From positions 1 to 64,000 of the forward strand of contig CANXME010000817.1 of NCBI GenBank assembly GCA_948144175.1: a DNA stretch of 64,000 nucleotides, given 5' to 3'. Made by a program: the position numbers and the translations under genes. Positions 32,609-43,841 of this stretch are shown piece after piece; position 1 is the stretch's first letter; the number at the start of each line of letters is the position of its first letter. Source of the DNA: Closterium sp. NIES-65. Taxonomy: Eukaryota > Streptophyta > Zygnematophyceae > Desmidiales > Closteriaceae. The notes under the pieces were generated by a model. The model had not been told where the DNA came from, searched no databases, and saw nothing but the letters and a program-made list of their open reading frames with translations.

Positions 32609-33913
32609 TCAAGAAGTGAGCAAGTGAGGCAAAGTAGGCACAAGACCTAGCATTGTACAAAAGCACTGATGGTCACAAGGCTGAAGTGCCTTGGTAAAGA
32701 TCTCAGCAGTGTTGGCCTGAGAGGCCACGTAAGCAAGGCGCAGCTGACCACGCTGCTGCAGCTCACGAGCAAGGAAGTAGCGAAGAGCAATGTGCTTCGT
32801 TCTGTGCTCAAGTCTGTGCTCTCGACACAAGGCCACAATGGCTTTGTTGTCTACGTACAGAACTGGAGGAGAACGAGGCGGCTCTCCTAGGTCAATCAGC
32901 AGGTAGGTGAGCCAGCGTAGCTCCTGTGCAGCCATGGCCCCTGCGTAGATCTCAGCCTCACAGCTGGAGCCAAGAACAGAGGACGAGCGGGTAGACCGCC
33001 ACGAAAAAGAGCCGGAACCAAGGCTGAAGGTGTAACCCTGTGACGACCGTTGCGTAGCCTGGTCGTCAGCCCAAGAAGCATCTGCGTGACCAGTGAGGAC
33101 CACTGAACGTCGCCCTCCAAGCACGAGCCCCATGCCCGACGTACTGCACAAGTAGCGCAACACCCTCTTCGCTGCAGCCATGTGCTCTGGTTGGTGTCTC
33201 CCAGGAGCAACATAGCGTGCCAAGCTGCTAAGAGGGTATGCAAGGTCAGGTCGAGTGCAAGTCATCAGGTACATGAGGCAGCCAACAAGCTCTGGGTACG
33301 GGCCACTCGGCTCTACGGACTCATCCGAAGGCAGAGCTGAGAGCGAGTGGCGAGTAGACAGAGGAGTGGCCTGAGGCGAGGAGTACGTGAAGTCGAAGCG
33401 CTGAAGGACCTGCTGCACCATGTGTGACTGAGTTAGAGTAATGGTGCGCTGTGCTCTGTCTCGGGTGATCTGCAAGCCAAGGTAGCTGCGCAGTTCACCC
33501 AGGTCTGTGCACGTGTGTCTCTTCTGCAGCTCGGACTTCACGTAGGCGAGTCCAGCAGTGTCAGCAGTAGCAAAGACCAAGTCGTCGACGTACACGAGGA
33601 TGTAAAACGGCGGCAAAGAGGTGTCGGTGCGTAGAAACAGCGACGGGTCAGCAGTAGAAGGAGCAAACCCAAGAGCCGCAAGTGTAGTCCTCAGTGTGTC
33701 GTGCCACTCACGGGGCGCCTGGCGGAGACCGTAGACTGGCCACCGGAGGCTCCACTCGGTACTAGGAGGAAACGACCCAGTGAAGCCAGGAGGGCGGCGC
33801 AGCCAGATCTCCTCGTGCAGGCTGCCCTGTAGGAAAGCAGTGCTGAAGTCAAGAGAGTGAAGCTCGTAGGCGCGCTGAGCGGCTATGTGTAGCAGCACCC
33901 GAAGAGTGGTCAT
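32609..33913 (-). pseudogene. pol: E4 RT C-terminal part and RNase H
   Basis: 434 codons from the KMTTLRVLLH block to the normal C terminus. It shows LDFSTAFLQGSLHEE, PVYGLRQAPREWH, the catalytic ILVYVDDLVFA, YLGLQITRDRA, TGHADASWADD, SCEAEIYAGAMA, YVDNKAIVAL and TAEIFTKAL. The frame is intact here. A deletion of about 14 bp near 33925-33950, inside the FQTFSPTPKMTT block, disconnects it from the upstream RT. Confidence 0.94.
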
Positions 33914-33951
33914 CTTTGGGATGGTGAAAGTTGTCGACTCCCTGCCGCTGA

Positions 33952-35684
33952 CTAAAGCCTCAAGCCACGTAACGCGCCTTGAAGACAGGCGGAGAACCCG
34001 ACGGCCGCTTCACCCTGAAAATCCACATGCCACTGACGATGTTCGCCCCAGGTGGGGGAACCTCGTCGACGTAGGTGCCTGTGGATTTCCAGGAAGCCAT
34101 CTCTGCGTCCATGGCTGACTGCCACTGAGAGGAGTAGGGACCCTCTATCGCCTCTGCGTAAGAGCGCGAAGTCGAGATGTCTGGTGCATCCAGGAAAATC
34201 AGCAACAAGATACCGGAACTCCTCCTGCCTGTCCTCAAGGACGTCCGTGCTAAGAGCACACTCACCCCCGACGGACGGAGGACAGACAGACTCAGACTCA
34301 GCAACAAGACTAGCAGCGTAGTCTGGAGGACAGCGAGCAGCAAAGTCGACAAGCTCAGCTACTAAGACAGACGCAGCAGTGGACTCAAAGGAAGGGTAAG
34401 TGACAGCAGTAGCCAGGAGACGCGTGACAGTAGGAGTGGCAGCACGAAGGGAGTCAGACTTCGGGTCAGCAAGAGCAGGAAGAGAGGACTCTGGAGGAGA
34501 CGGCAAACGGACACGCAAAGGAGCAGTGGAAGGACGCAGTGCCATCTGGTGTATGCCTGGGACCGCACGAGGACGCGGACGCGGAACACGACGACTAGTG
34601 CGAGCAGCACAAACAGGCGACGCAGGACGAGACGCAGGCTCACGACGCTCAGCAAGACCTCCAGTAGGACCAGTGTAGGAAGAAGGAGCAGGTAGCAGGG
34701 AGGCGGGTTGTAACTGCGACTCAGACTGGACAAGCGGCTGACACTCTAAGGAAGGAGCAGGACCAGCAGAAGGCGGGAGACAAAGAACTTCCTCATGTAG
34801 CGGAATGAAGTACGGCCGCGGCCGTGTTCCGCCTCCAGAGCCAGCAGGGAGAGCACCAGCACCCCAAGCGGCAGCACCAGCACCAGTAGCACCCCCACCT
34901 GCAGCATCGCCAGCTCCAGCACCCTCAGAAGCACCAGCGCCAGCAGCAGCGCCAGCTCCAACACCCCCAGCAGCTCCAGCTCCAGCCGGACCACTGGAAG
35001 ACTCAACAGCCCCATCTCTAGCACCTCCAGCAGCACCTGCTCCAGAAGCAACGTCAGCTCTAGCAACGACAGCAGCTCCAGCACAAGGATAACCCCCAGG
35101 CCCAACAGCTCCAGTACCTCCAGTACGAGCACCTCCGGGACCCGTGGCACCAGCACCCTCAGCAGTATTAGAACCTCCACCTCCTGCAGCACCTCCAGCT
35201 CCAGCAGCACAGCTCCAGCGCCGAGAAAACCACTTGCGCAGCTCCTGTGGAGAGGGTAGCTCCCGCCGGGACGAAGCACCCAAAGGACCTCCAGACCCAA
35301 TACCGCCAGGCTCCACACGAGCAGGCCCAGCACCCTCAGGCTCCGCACCCCGTGTCTCAGCACCCCCAGACTCAGCACCCCCAGGCTCAGCACCCCCAGG
35401 CTCAGCACCCCCAGACTCAGCACCCCCAGGCTCTGCACCCCCAGACTCTGCACCCCCAGACCCCGCACCCGCAGGCTCAGCACCCCTAGCAGCACCAGAG
35501 TCAACAGCTACCTCGACAGGCTCGATTGCGTCTATCTGGGACACACCTGAGGGGGCAGGACCCCGAGGGGGAAGGGGGTCTACCGGGGGGGACCTGTCAC
35601 GAGGAAGAGTGGTGGCGGGGGGAGGGGCGCAGTGCGGTAGGGGAAGAGACGGTAGTAAGGAACCGACTTGTCAAACGTGACGTC
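33952..35684 (-). pseudogene. pol: E4 integrase-RT linker and RT N terminus
   Basis: The frame 33952-35544 begins with the VEVAVDSG stretch, then an [10 protein letters not shown] pentapeptide array, then SPQELRKWFSRRW, then a long Gly/Ala linker, then LPALADPKSDSLRAATPTVT, the family's pre-RT region. A deletion near 34185 shifts frame. The real RT start (AEIEGPYSSQW-type block, then GTYVDEVPPPGANIVSGMW) is then read in the frame 33960-34352. A further shift separates it from the integrase upstream. Confidence 0.88.
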
Positions 35685-38057
35685 CTAGGAGGACAGAACA
35701 CGGCGCGAGGTGGGGTGGTAAAACTGCCAACCAGGCGCGTCAGGGGGGAAGCCAAGGAAGACGCAGGGAACAGCACGGTGTGACAGCTTGTCCGCAGACA
35801 AGTCGCGGACAAAAGCCCGAGATCCCCAGACACAAAACGCTGACGCATCGCCAACCTTCCTGGTCCACCGCAGAGTAGGGGAGGTCTTCGGCAAGGAGCA
35901 CCGGGGCTGAAGGTTGATCTGATGCGCCGCGTACTGAACCGCGAACGGCCACAGAAAATAGGGAGCAGCCGCATGGATCATGGACTTACGAGCGACGTCC
36001 ATGACCATGCCAATGCGGCGCTCATCAATCCCATTTTGCTGTGGAGAGGCTGGAAATGTGAAGGTCTGGCGGATGCACTGTGCACAACAGAAGGCTCCCA
36101 GACGGGCAGAGGAAAACTCCCCGCCTCTGTCAGAGTGCAGACGCAGAACAGGAAAGTCCGAGCCGAAACTCCGCCTGAGCTGGAGACGAGCTGCGCGGAT
36201 CCAGTCGATCAACACCCCTGTGACATCACCCTTGCTGCGCAAGGGGAAGACTGTGGTGTAACGCGAGTAGTCGTCAACCACCAACAGGAAGTAACGCTCG
36301 TGACCCTGGCCACGGACGCGGGCGGGGCCCCACACGTCCAGGTGAAGTGTCTGCAGCGGAACCTCTGTCGGAGGAAACTCGGAGGAGTGAGGAGCGGCGC
36401 GCTGCCGCCCCTCGACGCAGGGAACGCAGGTAGGGGCAGGCCCCGGAGGGAGGGGAGGGAGGGACCGGGGGAGACCAGAGACAAGGTAACGAGAGGCCAT
36501 GCCTCGGAGACGAGGCAGGGAGGGGTGACCAAGGCGGTGGTGCCAGAGGAGAGCCTGGTGAGACAGGAGACGACACGAGCAGGGGGCAGACTCAGGACCA
36601 GACATGGACGTTGCAGCTAACACCTGACCCGACGCAGCTACCTGACCTGACTCAGCAGCCGGAGGAGACTTAGTAGTCAGTGTGTACAGGCTCGACCCCG
36701 GCTTACGGGTAAACGTGGCCAAGTGTCGGCCCGTCTGAGCACACGTACAGTGGGTCACCTGATGACTCGCAGGAAAGAACTGGTCAACCCCACCATCCTG
36801 TAGATCAGCACCACTCACCAAGTTCGTAGAGAACGAGGGGAGGTTAAGACCTGACAGGGTGCCAGAAGGGGTCGCCGGGCACGCTAAGACAGTGGAGAAG
36901 TGGGCAAGGACAGGTTCCCCGGAGGGGTCCGCCAAGGAGACCGCAACTGGCCGACGAAGCGGCGTCAGTGTGGTGTGGTCTCGAAAGAAGGAGGGGGAAG
37001 CACCCGAGTCAAGGGTGAAGGTGTGGAAGGCTTGAGCCGACGTGGTACCTGAGAGAGCAGACTCACCAGCACCTGGGGCAGCACACGCGCTAGCACCTAG
37101 AGCAGCAGCCTCACCAGCACCTAGAGCAGTAGCCTCAATGCCCGGGTCAGGCGGAACATATAGGTAACAGTCACCCTCATCACTAGTAGACACAACATAC
37201 ATGGCAGCAAGAATAGCATCATAATCCAGATCAAAGATAGCAACCCCCGACCTAAGCAGCTCGCCCCAGCGGGGGATCTCAGTGGTGTCAGGGAACTGGA
37301 GGCGCCAAGCGTCTGTCAGGCGGCTGAAGCAGCGCTGGGTGGTGTGTGGGCCACCGCACGGCTCACCAGTATGGTCGCCGGTACGCAGGACGTAGGCACA
37401 GGGACCAGCACCCCCACCCCGCTGACGCGCAGCGTACCACTCACGAAGCCGCTGGGGGGGTGGGGTCTCACGAATGCGCAGCTGTTGCTGGCGCTGACCA
37501 CCACCGAAGCCGCCCCGCTGCGCAGAGCCACCCCGACCAGCTCCACCGCCGCCGCCGCCACCTCTTCCACCGCCGCCACCGCCTCCTCCTCCGCTCCTAC
37601 CGCCACCGCCGCCGCCGTCTCCGCCTCCACCGCCGCCACCGAAGCCCCCATCCCCGCCACCACTCCCACCGCCACCCCGACCCCCTCCGCCGCCTCCACC
37701 GCCACCTCCACCGCCCCCGCCAGCTCCTCCAGCGCCCTTGTCCCCCTTGCCCTTGCCGGTGCCTCGTCTCCCGCTAGGGGCAGACGCAGCGCCGACCGAC
37801 TCGGTGCCAACAAAGTCAACGGCAGCAGCTGAGGCAACAGAGGGCAAAATGGGGGAGGGGGAGCACCCCTCAAAGAAGGGGGAACGAGGGTCACCACGAG
37901 AGGCTCCTACAACGACTACACTCTTCTCAGCTGCCAGGAGGCGCTCCTCGAGGAGGTCAACGGTGAGTGTGGTGGGGCAAACAGAGAGGAAGTGGTCCCT
38001 GACCGGGCGAAGGGAGTCAGGGAGCCGGGTGACTATGTAGTAGAGGGTGATGTACAT
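35685..38057 (-). pseudogene. pol: E4 Gag C-terminus, protease and integrase in one frame
   Basis: 790 codons show that Gag and Pol share a frame in this family. In order: end of capsid domain, Gly-rich tract (about residues 95-180), QRLREWYAARQ, knuckle variant C-AYVLRTGDHTGEP-C-GGP-H-TTQR-C, protease TFTLDSGASPSFF (about 345), HHRLGHPS..CVPCVEGRQ, HLDVWGPARV, LHSDRGGEF, SPQQNGIDERR and the integrase C-terminal block. TAG at 35685-35687 replaces the Lys of SSKDVTF. Confidence 0.93.
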
Positions 38058-38536
38058 GGGGGGGGGGGGGGGGGGTTCTTGGCGCAGAACTCAGCAGGAA
38101 GCGCAGCGCGGTAGCGGGTGTCACTAGTGCGAAGGTGCGTAATGAGGTCAGCGACTGTGGGAAAGGCGGCGAGGTCAGGGAACAGGTACGGCAGCATGAG
38201 GCGGCTAAGGGCAGCAATGGCAGGGGAAGAGTAGCGTGCAACCACAGCGTCGCACAAGGTCTTTGCACTCTTGTACTGACTAAAGTACGCGCGCTCAGTG
38301 GACGGCAGGTGACTACGCACAGCAAGACGGGCAGCACCATCGCGTGTGGCCCATTGTGAGCGAACAGTGCTGTCAGCATTGGCAGTAGGGGCAGTAGAGG
38401 TGCCTGACGTAAGATCGAACAGTGAGTGACCGTCTTTCCTATCGCACTGCAAGAAAAGCTGCAGATCATCGACCCAGACCTCAAAGTCGACAGCGCGACC
38501 CTCAGCATCAAAGGTGAGAACGCTAGGGGTAGCCAT
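38033..38536 (-). pseudogene. gag: E4 gag N-terminal domain
   Basis: The start is ATG at 38536 (MATPSVLTFDAEGRAVDFEVW). The capsid-like domain is clear: DDLQLFLQCDRKD, WATRDGAARLAVRSHLP, LFPDLAAFPTVADLITHLRT. A C-run on the minus strand (about 38058-38077) shifts the frame at the NPPPP segment, after which Gag continues in the 35685-38057 frame. Confidence 0.92.
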
Positions 38537-38554
38537 GACAGCAGCAGTAGCAGG

Positions 38555-39430
38555 CTAGCAGCAGTAGCAGCAGGCTATGAGTTGCTCAGTAGCAGAGGCG
38601 CGGCTCGGCGGTGTTCTTACCAGGGCGGGTGGGTAGAGGTCAGCAAGTGGTGGGGCAGGGCTGAGGCGCGCCGGCAGGGACAGGGCCGCGACAGGGCGGT
38701 AGAGGAGTGCCGCTCCTCTCTGGAGGGAAGGGCCGGGACGGCGGCGGCGGCTCCTGCTGTCGGCAGCGGTGGCGGCCGTGGCCCCGGCAGCGGCGGCGGC
38801 GGCTGTCACGGGAGCGGCGGCGGCGGCTGGTGCTGGCGACGGCGGCGGCGGCTGCGGCTGTGACGGCAGCGGCGGCGGCTCCTGCTGTTGGCAGAGGCGA
38901 CGGCTGCTGCTGCAGGGGCGGCTACGGCGGGGCGGCAGGGCCGTGAAGGAGCCGAGAAGGGGCCGCTGAGGAGCCGAGAAGGGGCCGCTAAGGGCGGCGA
39001 AGGGGCCACGAAGGGCCGTGAAGGGGCCGCGAAGGGCGGCGACGGGGCCGAGAAGGGGCCGTGAGGGGGGGCCGCGAAGGGCGGCGACGGGGCCGAGAAG
39101 GGGCTGTAAGGGGCCGCCAAGGGCGGCGACGGGGCGGAGAAGGGGCCGTGAGGGGCCGCCAAGGGCGGGGACGGGGCCGAGAAGGGGCCGTGAGAGGGGC
39201 CGCGAAGGGCCGCGGAGGGGCCGAGAGGGAGCCGCGAAGGGGCCACGAGGGGCCGTGAGAGGGTCCGCTACGGGGCCGTAAGAGGGCGCGACGGGCCGCT
39301 AAGGGCAGGGGACGCGACGGTAGGGCAGGCAGACGGGGCGCGACTCGGGCAGGAGTGAAGCGCACTCTGGGCAGGAAAAAAAATCGATTTTCCGTGGTGG
39401 GCCCTAGGAAACGTTCCCACTAGGGAACCT
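38555..39430 (-). repeat. E4 leader satellites
   Basis: From about 38940 to 39290 units near 33 bp (GGGCGGCGACGGGGCCGAGAAG and shorter GGGGCCGTGAAGG versions) repeat about ten times. A GGCGGCGGC-rich stretch lies at 38730-38900. No protein called. Confidence 0.88.
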
Positions 39431-39441
39431 GCTCTATACCA
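39431..39441 (-). promoter_or_regulatory. E4 primer binding site
   Basis: TGGTATAGAGC on the minus strand, adjoining the 5' LTR and followed by AGG. Confidence 0.88.
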
Positions 39442-39946
39442 TGTGAAAGAACGAGGAATGGAATGACTAGGTGAAATGTGTGTCAGAATCCCAACCACTA
39501 GACCATTGGGATAAAAGGGCTTGTTTCAGTAGCGGGTCAGTGCGCCCATAACCCCCCAGGCGAACGCGCCTGTAACCCTCTCCAGGATAAATCGGGTATC
39601 CACAGTGCAGATCTACTGACACCCCCCCCACACTGGGAGGCCCAGGACTAAGCACAGCGGCAACGACCTACATGTGCATACACCGGGAATCGAACCCGAG
39701 ACCACTATGATACCATGTCAGAATCCCAACCACTAGACCATTGGGATAAAAGGGCTTGTTTCAGTAGTGGGTCAGTGCGCCCATAACCCCCCAGGCAAAC
39801 GCGCCTGTAACCCTCTCCAGGATCAATCGGGCATCCACAGTGCAGATCTACTGACAATGTGGGTACAAGTAGAAAACCTAGAAATGTTTTACCCTATAGT
39901 ATCTACCCCACTACAGCCTAGATAGACCATAGCATATAAACTGACA
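39442..39946 (-). repeat. E4 5' LTR, interrupted by TRIM-c
   Basis: The LTR parts are 39442-39480 and 39857-39946, after allowing for the ATGTG duplication. Joined, they match the 3' LTR at 32285-32409. Confidence 0.93.
39481..39856 (-). mobile_element. TRIM-c: complete miniature LTR element, TSD ATGTG
   Basis: Two 141-bp LTRs (39481-39621 and 39716-39856), TGTCAG..CTGACA, enclose a 94-bp interior. ATGTG flanks both ends (39476-39480 and 39857-39861). On the minus strand the interior starts with primer site TGGTATCATAGTGG and ends with a CAGTGTGGGGGGGG polypurine tract. A box TGGTCTAGTGG (39730-39740) and B box GGTTCGATTCC (39686-39696) are again 33 nt apart. The B box differs from TRIM-a at a degenerate position only. 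Confidence 0.93.
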
Positions 39947-40323
39947 CATGTCAGCTAACACGCCGACATCTTCGTACAGCTCTTGAACCTTGCACCTAGG
40001 CTTTGCATGGGTGGGGTAAAAGGACTGCTCACCCGCCAGAGTACCCGCAATGATATAGTTCACTGAATCGTTGCACTTTGCTGCACGCACGACGACAGTG
40101 AAAAAAGACATAAGTTGTTACGATGAAACACTATGTGTCAAACACGCACGAGAGCGGGTGTACAGGAAACAAAGATACGGTACCCAAGAAATCAGAAACA
40201 ATAATATCTGGAAAGAGACTTACCTTGAAAAACAAAAGATCCAGGAGCACAGGCGGGATGGGCGCAACATCGCGCACCACTGGTGCCATCGCGAGCCCAG
40301 TGGCGCTGGTGGTCGCCAACGGG
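39947..40323 (-). pseudogene. Candidate host gene, 5' half (exons 1-2), split by E4
   Basis: On the minus strand, exon 1 (40323-40224) ends at a perfect AAG/GTAAGT donor and carries a Cys-rich GARCCAHPACAPGSF. Exon 2 starts at 40080 after a CGTGCAG acceptor, reads KCNDSVNYIIAGTLAGEQSF and KPRCKVQELYEDVGVLADM, and is then interrupted at the E4 target site. The phases of exons 1 and 2 match (1 nt plus 2 nt). Removing E4 and one CATGT restores the frame into the sequence at 32274-32284. Protein family not recognised. Confidence 0.45.
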
Positions 40324-40342
40324 CTGCGCTCAGGGCTAATTT

Positions 40343-40381
40343 TATCAGGGTGAATCACCCTGATACCCTGATAATCAGGGT
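40343..40381. repeat. Nested ATCAGGGT inverted repeats
   Basis: TATCAGGGTG, AAT, CACCCTGATA form a perfect 10-bp inverted repeat at 40343-40365. ACCCTGAT, A, ATCAGGGT form a second at 40365-40381 that shares its edge. Confidence 0.9.
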
Positions 40382-41134
40382 GGTTTTTGGCTGTCACACT
40401 GATGCCTTAGGGTAATTTTTTTAGGAGCTTGTATTTTCCTAATAGGCCAAGGTTTACGTTTAAGATACACTGACGGCCCAGGGTTACCGATCTTTGTAAC
40501 GAGTTTTACCTTGAATCGAGTACATACCCTCCCCCCCCCCCCCCCCCCCCCTCTACCCCACCCCCCCTTTCCAGTAACCCGAAGTCTTCGCGTGCCAACT
40601 GTCGAAACTGAAATTTGGCAAAGGCATTATCTGAGCTGGCACGAGGGGGGCCTCCATTGGCCAGAAATACAGTTTCGTTATTGCCTGCCAACGATAATAT
40701 CAATACACCAGGGTTTGCAAAAATGGTACACTGATCCTACAAGGTATAATTTTCAAAAACTAGGAAAGCCCTGATGGATTAGGGATTGAACAAGGTGTCA
40801 CACTGATAATAAGGTATTTGGACTTGTGCAACACTGATCACAAGGGTTGCTGAAAACAAAAGATTAGCCCTGGTTGCGCTGTGCTGTTGCGTGAAGCACA
40901 CCAACACCAGCTGCGGTAGTCTGGCGGTTGGATGATGATGGGCCGGGACTGCCGGTCGTTGCTGGGGTAGGCGGCTGGCGGGCAGCAACAACTGCTCGCA
41001 TTTGTGCATCCTCCTGTATCTGCTCTTCCAGCTACCGGCAAAGGGCCGCGACTGTGTCGGCCTGATGCGCGATAGTCCATTCCTTATCGTGGTTCTGTGC
41101 CACCTGGTCGTTAACAGGAGTTGCTCGCGCTACA
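40382..41134 (-). other. Interval with possible further upstream exon
   Basis: A C20-type run lies at about 40531-40552. Between about 41130 and 40880 a minus frame reads NHDKEWTIAHQADTVAALC, then TAG, then LEEQIQEDAQMRAVVAARQ, an amphipathic coiled-coil-like stretch. It may be another exon of the split host gene or an old transposon fragment. E5 is inserted at its upstream edge. Confidence 0.3.
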
Positions 41135-41257
41135 TGTGACAAAGTAGGAAACTAGAATGCCTAGAACCAGGACAGTACAAGGTTTGTATAGGCAAAACCT
41201 AACAGTACTGTACCCCATAAGGAGTGCCCCACTACAGCCTACAATATAGTTCTGACA
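41135..41257 (-). repeat. E5 3' LTR
   Basis: On the minus strand TGTCAGAACTATATTG..TACTTTGTCACA, with the family core TAGGCTGTAGTGGGG. Confidence 0.85.
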
Positions 41258-41514
41258 CACCACCATAGGCAAAGCGGGGGACAAGCAAGAGAACAAGGCA
41301 AGTTCAAGCTCAGGGTGGATCACAACATCACCACGCAATCTGAGCACAAGTAAATGGCCACAAGGCCAGTTCACATGCAGAGTTAAAAATCAAGGTGAAC
41401 AAGCAAGACTGAGATCTCAACCTAGCAAGGGTAAGCATGCAGGTGCACGTATTTATAGCTCACAGTACAAGCAAAGTCAAGAGGTAAGCAAGTGAGGCCA
41501 GGTAGGCACAAGAC

Positions 41515-42528
41515 CTAACATAGTACAAAAACGCTGATGATCACAAGGCTGAAGAGCCTTGGTAAAGATATTAGCAGTGTTGGCCCGAGTGGCCACGTAA
41601 GCAAGACGAAGCTGACCACACTACTGCAACTCTCGAGCAAGGAAGTAGCGCAGAGCAATGTGCTTCTTTCTGTGCTCCAGCCTGCGCTTTTGACACAAGG
41701 CAAGCATGGCCTTGTTGTCGTCGTACAAAACTCAAGGAAAACGAAGCGCCTCTCCCAAGTCGGTCAACAAGTAAGTGAGCCAGCGTAACTCCTGTGCAGC
41801 CATGGCCCCAGCGTGGATCTCAGCCTCACAACTGGAGCTGAGAACAGAAGACGAGCACGTAGACCGCCACAAAACAGAGCCGGAACCAAGGCTGAAGGTG
41901 TAACCCTGTGACAACCGCTGCGTAGCCAAGTCGTCAACCCAAGATGCGTCTGCGTGACCAGTGAGGACAACTCGAGCCCGTCCTCCAAGCATGAGCCCCA
42001 TGCCCGACGTACTGCACAGGTAGTGCAACACCCTCTTAGCTGCATCCATGTGCTCTGGTTGGTGTCTCCCAGGAGCAACATAGCGTGCCAGGATGCTAAG
42101 AGGGTCTGCCAGGTCAGGTTGAGTGCAGGTCATTAGGTACATGAGGCAACCCACAAGCTCTGGGTACGGGCCACTCGGCTCTACGGACTCATCTGAAGGC
42201 AGAGCTGAGAGCGAGTGGCGAATAGACAGAGGAGTGGCCTGAGGCGAGGAGTACGTGAAGTTGAAGCGCTGAAGGACCTGCTGCACCATGTGTCACTGAG
42301 TCAAGGTAATGGTGCGCCTTGCTCTGTCCCGGGTGATCTGCAAGCCAAGATAGCTGCGCAGCTCACCCAGGTATGTGCACGTGTGTCTCTTCGGCAGCTT
42401 CGACTTCACGTGGGCCAGTCCAGCAGTGTCTGCAGTAGCAAAGACCAATTCGTCGACTTGCACGAGGATGTAGAACGGCGGCAGCGAAGTGTCGGTGCGT
42501 AGAAATAGCGACGAGTCAGCAGTGGACG
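41515..42528 (-). pseudogene. pol: E5 RT fragment and RNase H
   Basis: Minus frames 42293-42538, 41732-42289 and 41515-41703 carry TADSSLFLRTDTSLPPFYILV, a VQVDELVFA block where the catalytic YVDD should be, HTCTYLGELRSYLGLQIT, TGHADASWVDD, SCEAEIHAGAMA and an RNase H end. A stop at 42290-42292 and several missense changes are present. Loss of YVDD alone would abolish activity. Confidence 0.88.
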
Positions 42529-42664
42529 TGTCAAACATTATACATGTCTATATTGTGTAGGCTATAGTGGGTTTAGCCTTAGGGGGTACATCCTTGCTAG
42601 GGTTTCCTAGTTGTATCACCCTGTTGCCTAGTCTCATCCATTCTCGTGCAGTACTAGATTCTAA
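42529..42664 (+). repeat. E6 5' LTR
   Basis: 136 bp, TGTCAAACATTATAC..AGATTCTAACA, with core TAGGCTATAGTGGG and TAGGGTTTCCTAG. Confidence 0.88.
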
Positions 42665-42678
42665 CATGGTATCCGACG
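42665..42678 (+). promoter_or_regulatory. E6 primer binding site
   Basis: TGGTATCCGACGCC follows the LTR. Only the first seven bases match the initiator-Met complement. Confidence 0.75.
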
Positions 42679-42719
42679 CCTAGGTCAGGACCTAGGACCC
42701 ACGTTGGTTAGGGCCCACC

Positions 42720-43270
42720 GTTCCGCCGCGCCGTCGAGCGCCTCGCTACTAGCGCCGTCGAGCGCCCCTTCTCCTAGCGCCGTCGTGCGCCCCTCCTCCT
42801 CGCGCCGTCGAGCGCCCCACCTGCTAGCGCCGTCGTGCGCCCCTAGGACAGCCGCACGCACCGCCCGTCAGCCGCACGCGCGGCCGCCCACTTCGTCGCA
42901 CACGCAGCTGCACGATAGGCCGCACGCGCAGCCGCACGCACGACACCACGCGCAGCCGCCAACGCAGCCGCACGCGCAGCCGCCTGCACAGCCGCACGCG
43001 CAGCTGCACACTCGGCCGCACGCACGACCGCACGTACGGCCGCCCGCTAGGCCGCACGCACAACCGCACGCGCAGCTGCACGCGCAACCGCACGCGCAGC
43101 CGCACGCACAGCTGCAAGCACGGGCCGCCCGTGCAACCACACGCGCAGCCGCCCACGCAGCCGCACGCGCCGCTGCACGCTAGGAGGCACGCACAACCAC
43201 ACGCGCGGCTGCACGAGCAAGCCGCCGCGCCACCCTGCCCGAGCCGCGCCGCGCCGCCCTGCCGGAGCCG
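42720..43270 (+). repeat. E6 leader satellites
   Basis: A 30-bp unit around GCGCCGTCGAGCGCCCC repeats about four times (42725-42845). Then GCCGCACGCGCA-type 12-bp units repeat about 25 times to 43210. No protein called. Confidence 0.88.
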
Positions 43271-43329
43271 CGCTGTGCTGTCTAACTGCTGCTATTGCTG
43301 TAGTTGTTCCTACTGCTCCTACTGAAACT

Positions 43330-43841
43330 ATGGCTAGTCCTGCAGTTCTAGCCTTCGATGCTGAGGGCCGCCCGCTCTGTTTTGACACCTGGCTCGAGGA
43401 CCTCCACCTCTTCCTCCAGCTCACTGCTAAGGAGGATATTTCGTTGTATAACCATGCGCTAGGCCTCGCTCCTGCCCCTTCTGCGACTGCTCACAGTACT
43501 GCCCGCTCCGAGTGGCAGACTCGTGACGCCCATTCTCGCTTCGCCATTCGCAACTCCCTGCCGGTAGATGAACGTGAACACTTAAGCCAGCAGAAGACTG
43601 CTCATTCACTGTACAAAGCTGTAGTTGCGCGCTACTCCTCGCCTGCCTCTGCTTGGCTTGGTCGCCTCTCGTTGCCCTACCTGTTCCCAGACCTGTCCAC
43701 CTTCTCTACCGTTGCTGACCTCATTACTCACCCCCGCACTACTGAGATTCGCTTCTGTGCTGCCATGCCCGCTGAGTTTCTTGCCAAGAACCCCCCCCCA
43801 CTGTGGCTCACTCTTTACCACCTGGTCACCCGTCTCCCTGA
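43330..43841 (+). pseudogene. gag: E6 gag, N-terminal part (cut by E7)
   Basis: The start ATG at 43330 gives MASPAVLAFDAEGRPLCF, the family start. The capsid-like domain shows EDLHLFLQLTAKED, WQTRDAHSRFAIRNSLP, LFPDLSTFSTVADLITHPRT and ends LVTRLPD at the E7 insertion. The residues after this point in the translated frame come from the E7 LTR. Confidence 0.92.

Larger units (their letters stand above)
32285..39946 (-). mobile_element. E4: Ty1/copia element, TSD CATGT, hosting TRIM-c
   Basis: The left LTR is 32285-32409 (125 bp). The right LTR is 39442-39946, interrupted by TRIM-c, leaving 124 bp of LTR. CATGT flanks both ends (32280-32284 and 39947-39951). Reading on the minus strand it has the same parts as E2: primer site, satellite leader, gag beginning MATPSVLTFDAEGRA, pol, polypurine tract. 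It interrupts a candidate host exon. Nonsense and frameshift lesions are listed under its genes. Confidence 0.95.
41135..42528 (-). mobile_element. E5: truncated copia element, cut by E6
   Basis: A 123-bp 3' LTR (41135-41257), the polypurine complement, then minus-strand RNase H and RT up to 42528, where the E6 LTR begins in mid-domain. The rest of E5 is not found on the far side of E6. The flank left of the LTR is CTACA; no second copy is available to confirm a duplication. Confidence 0.88.
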
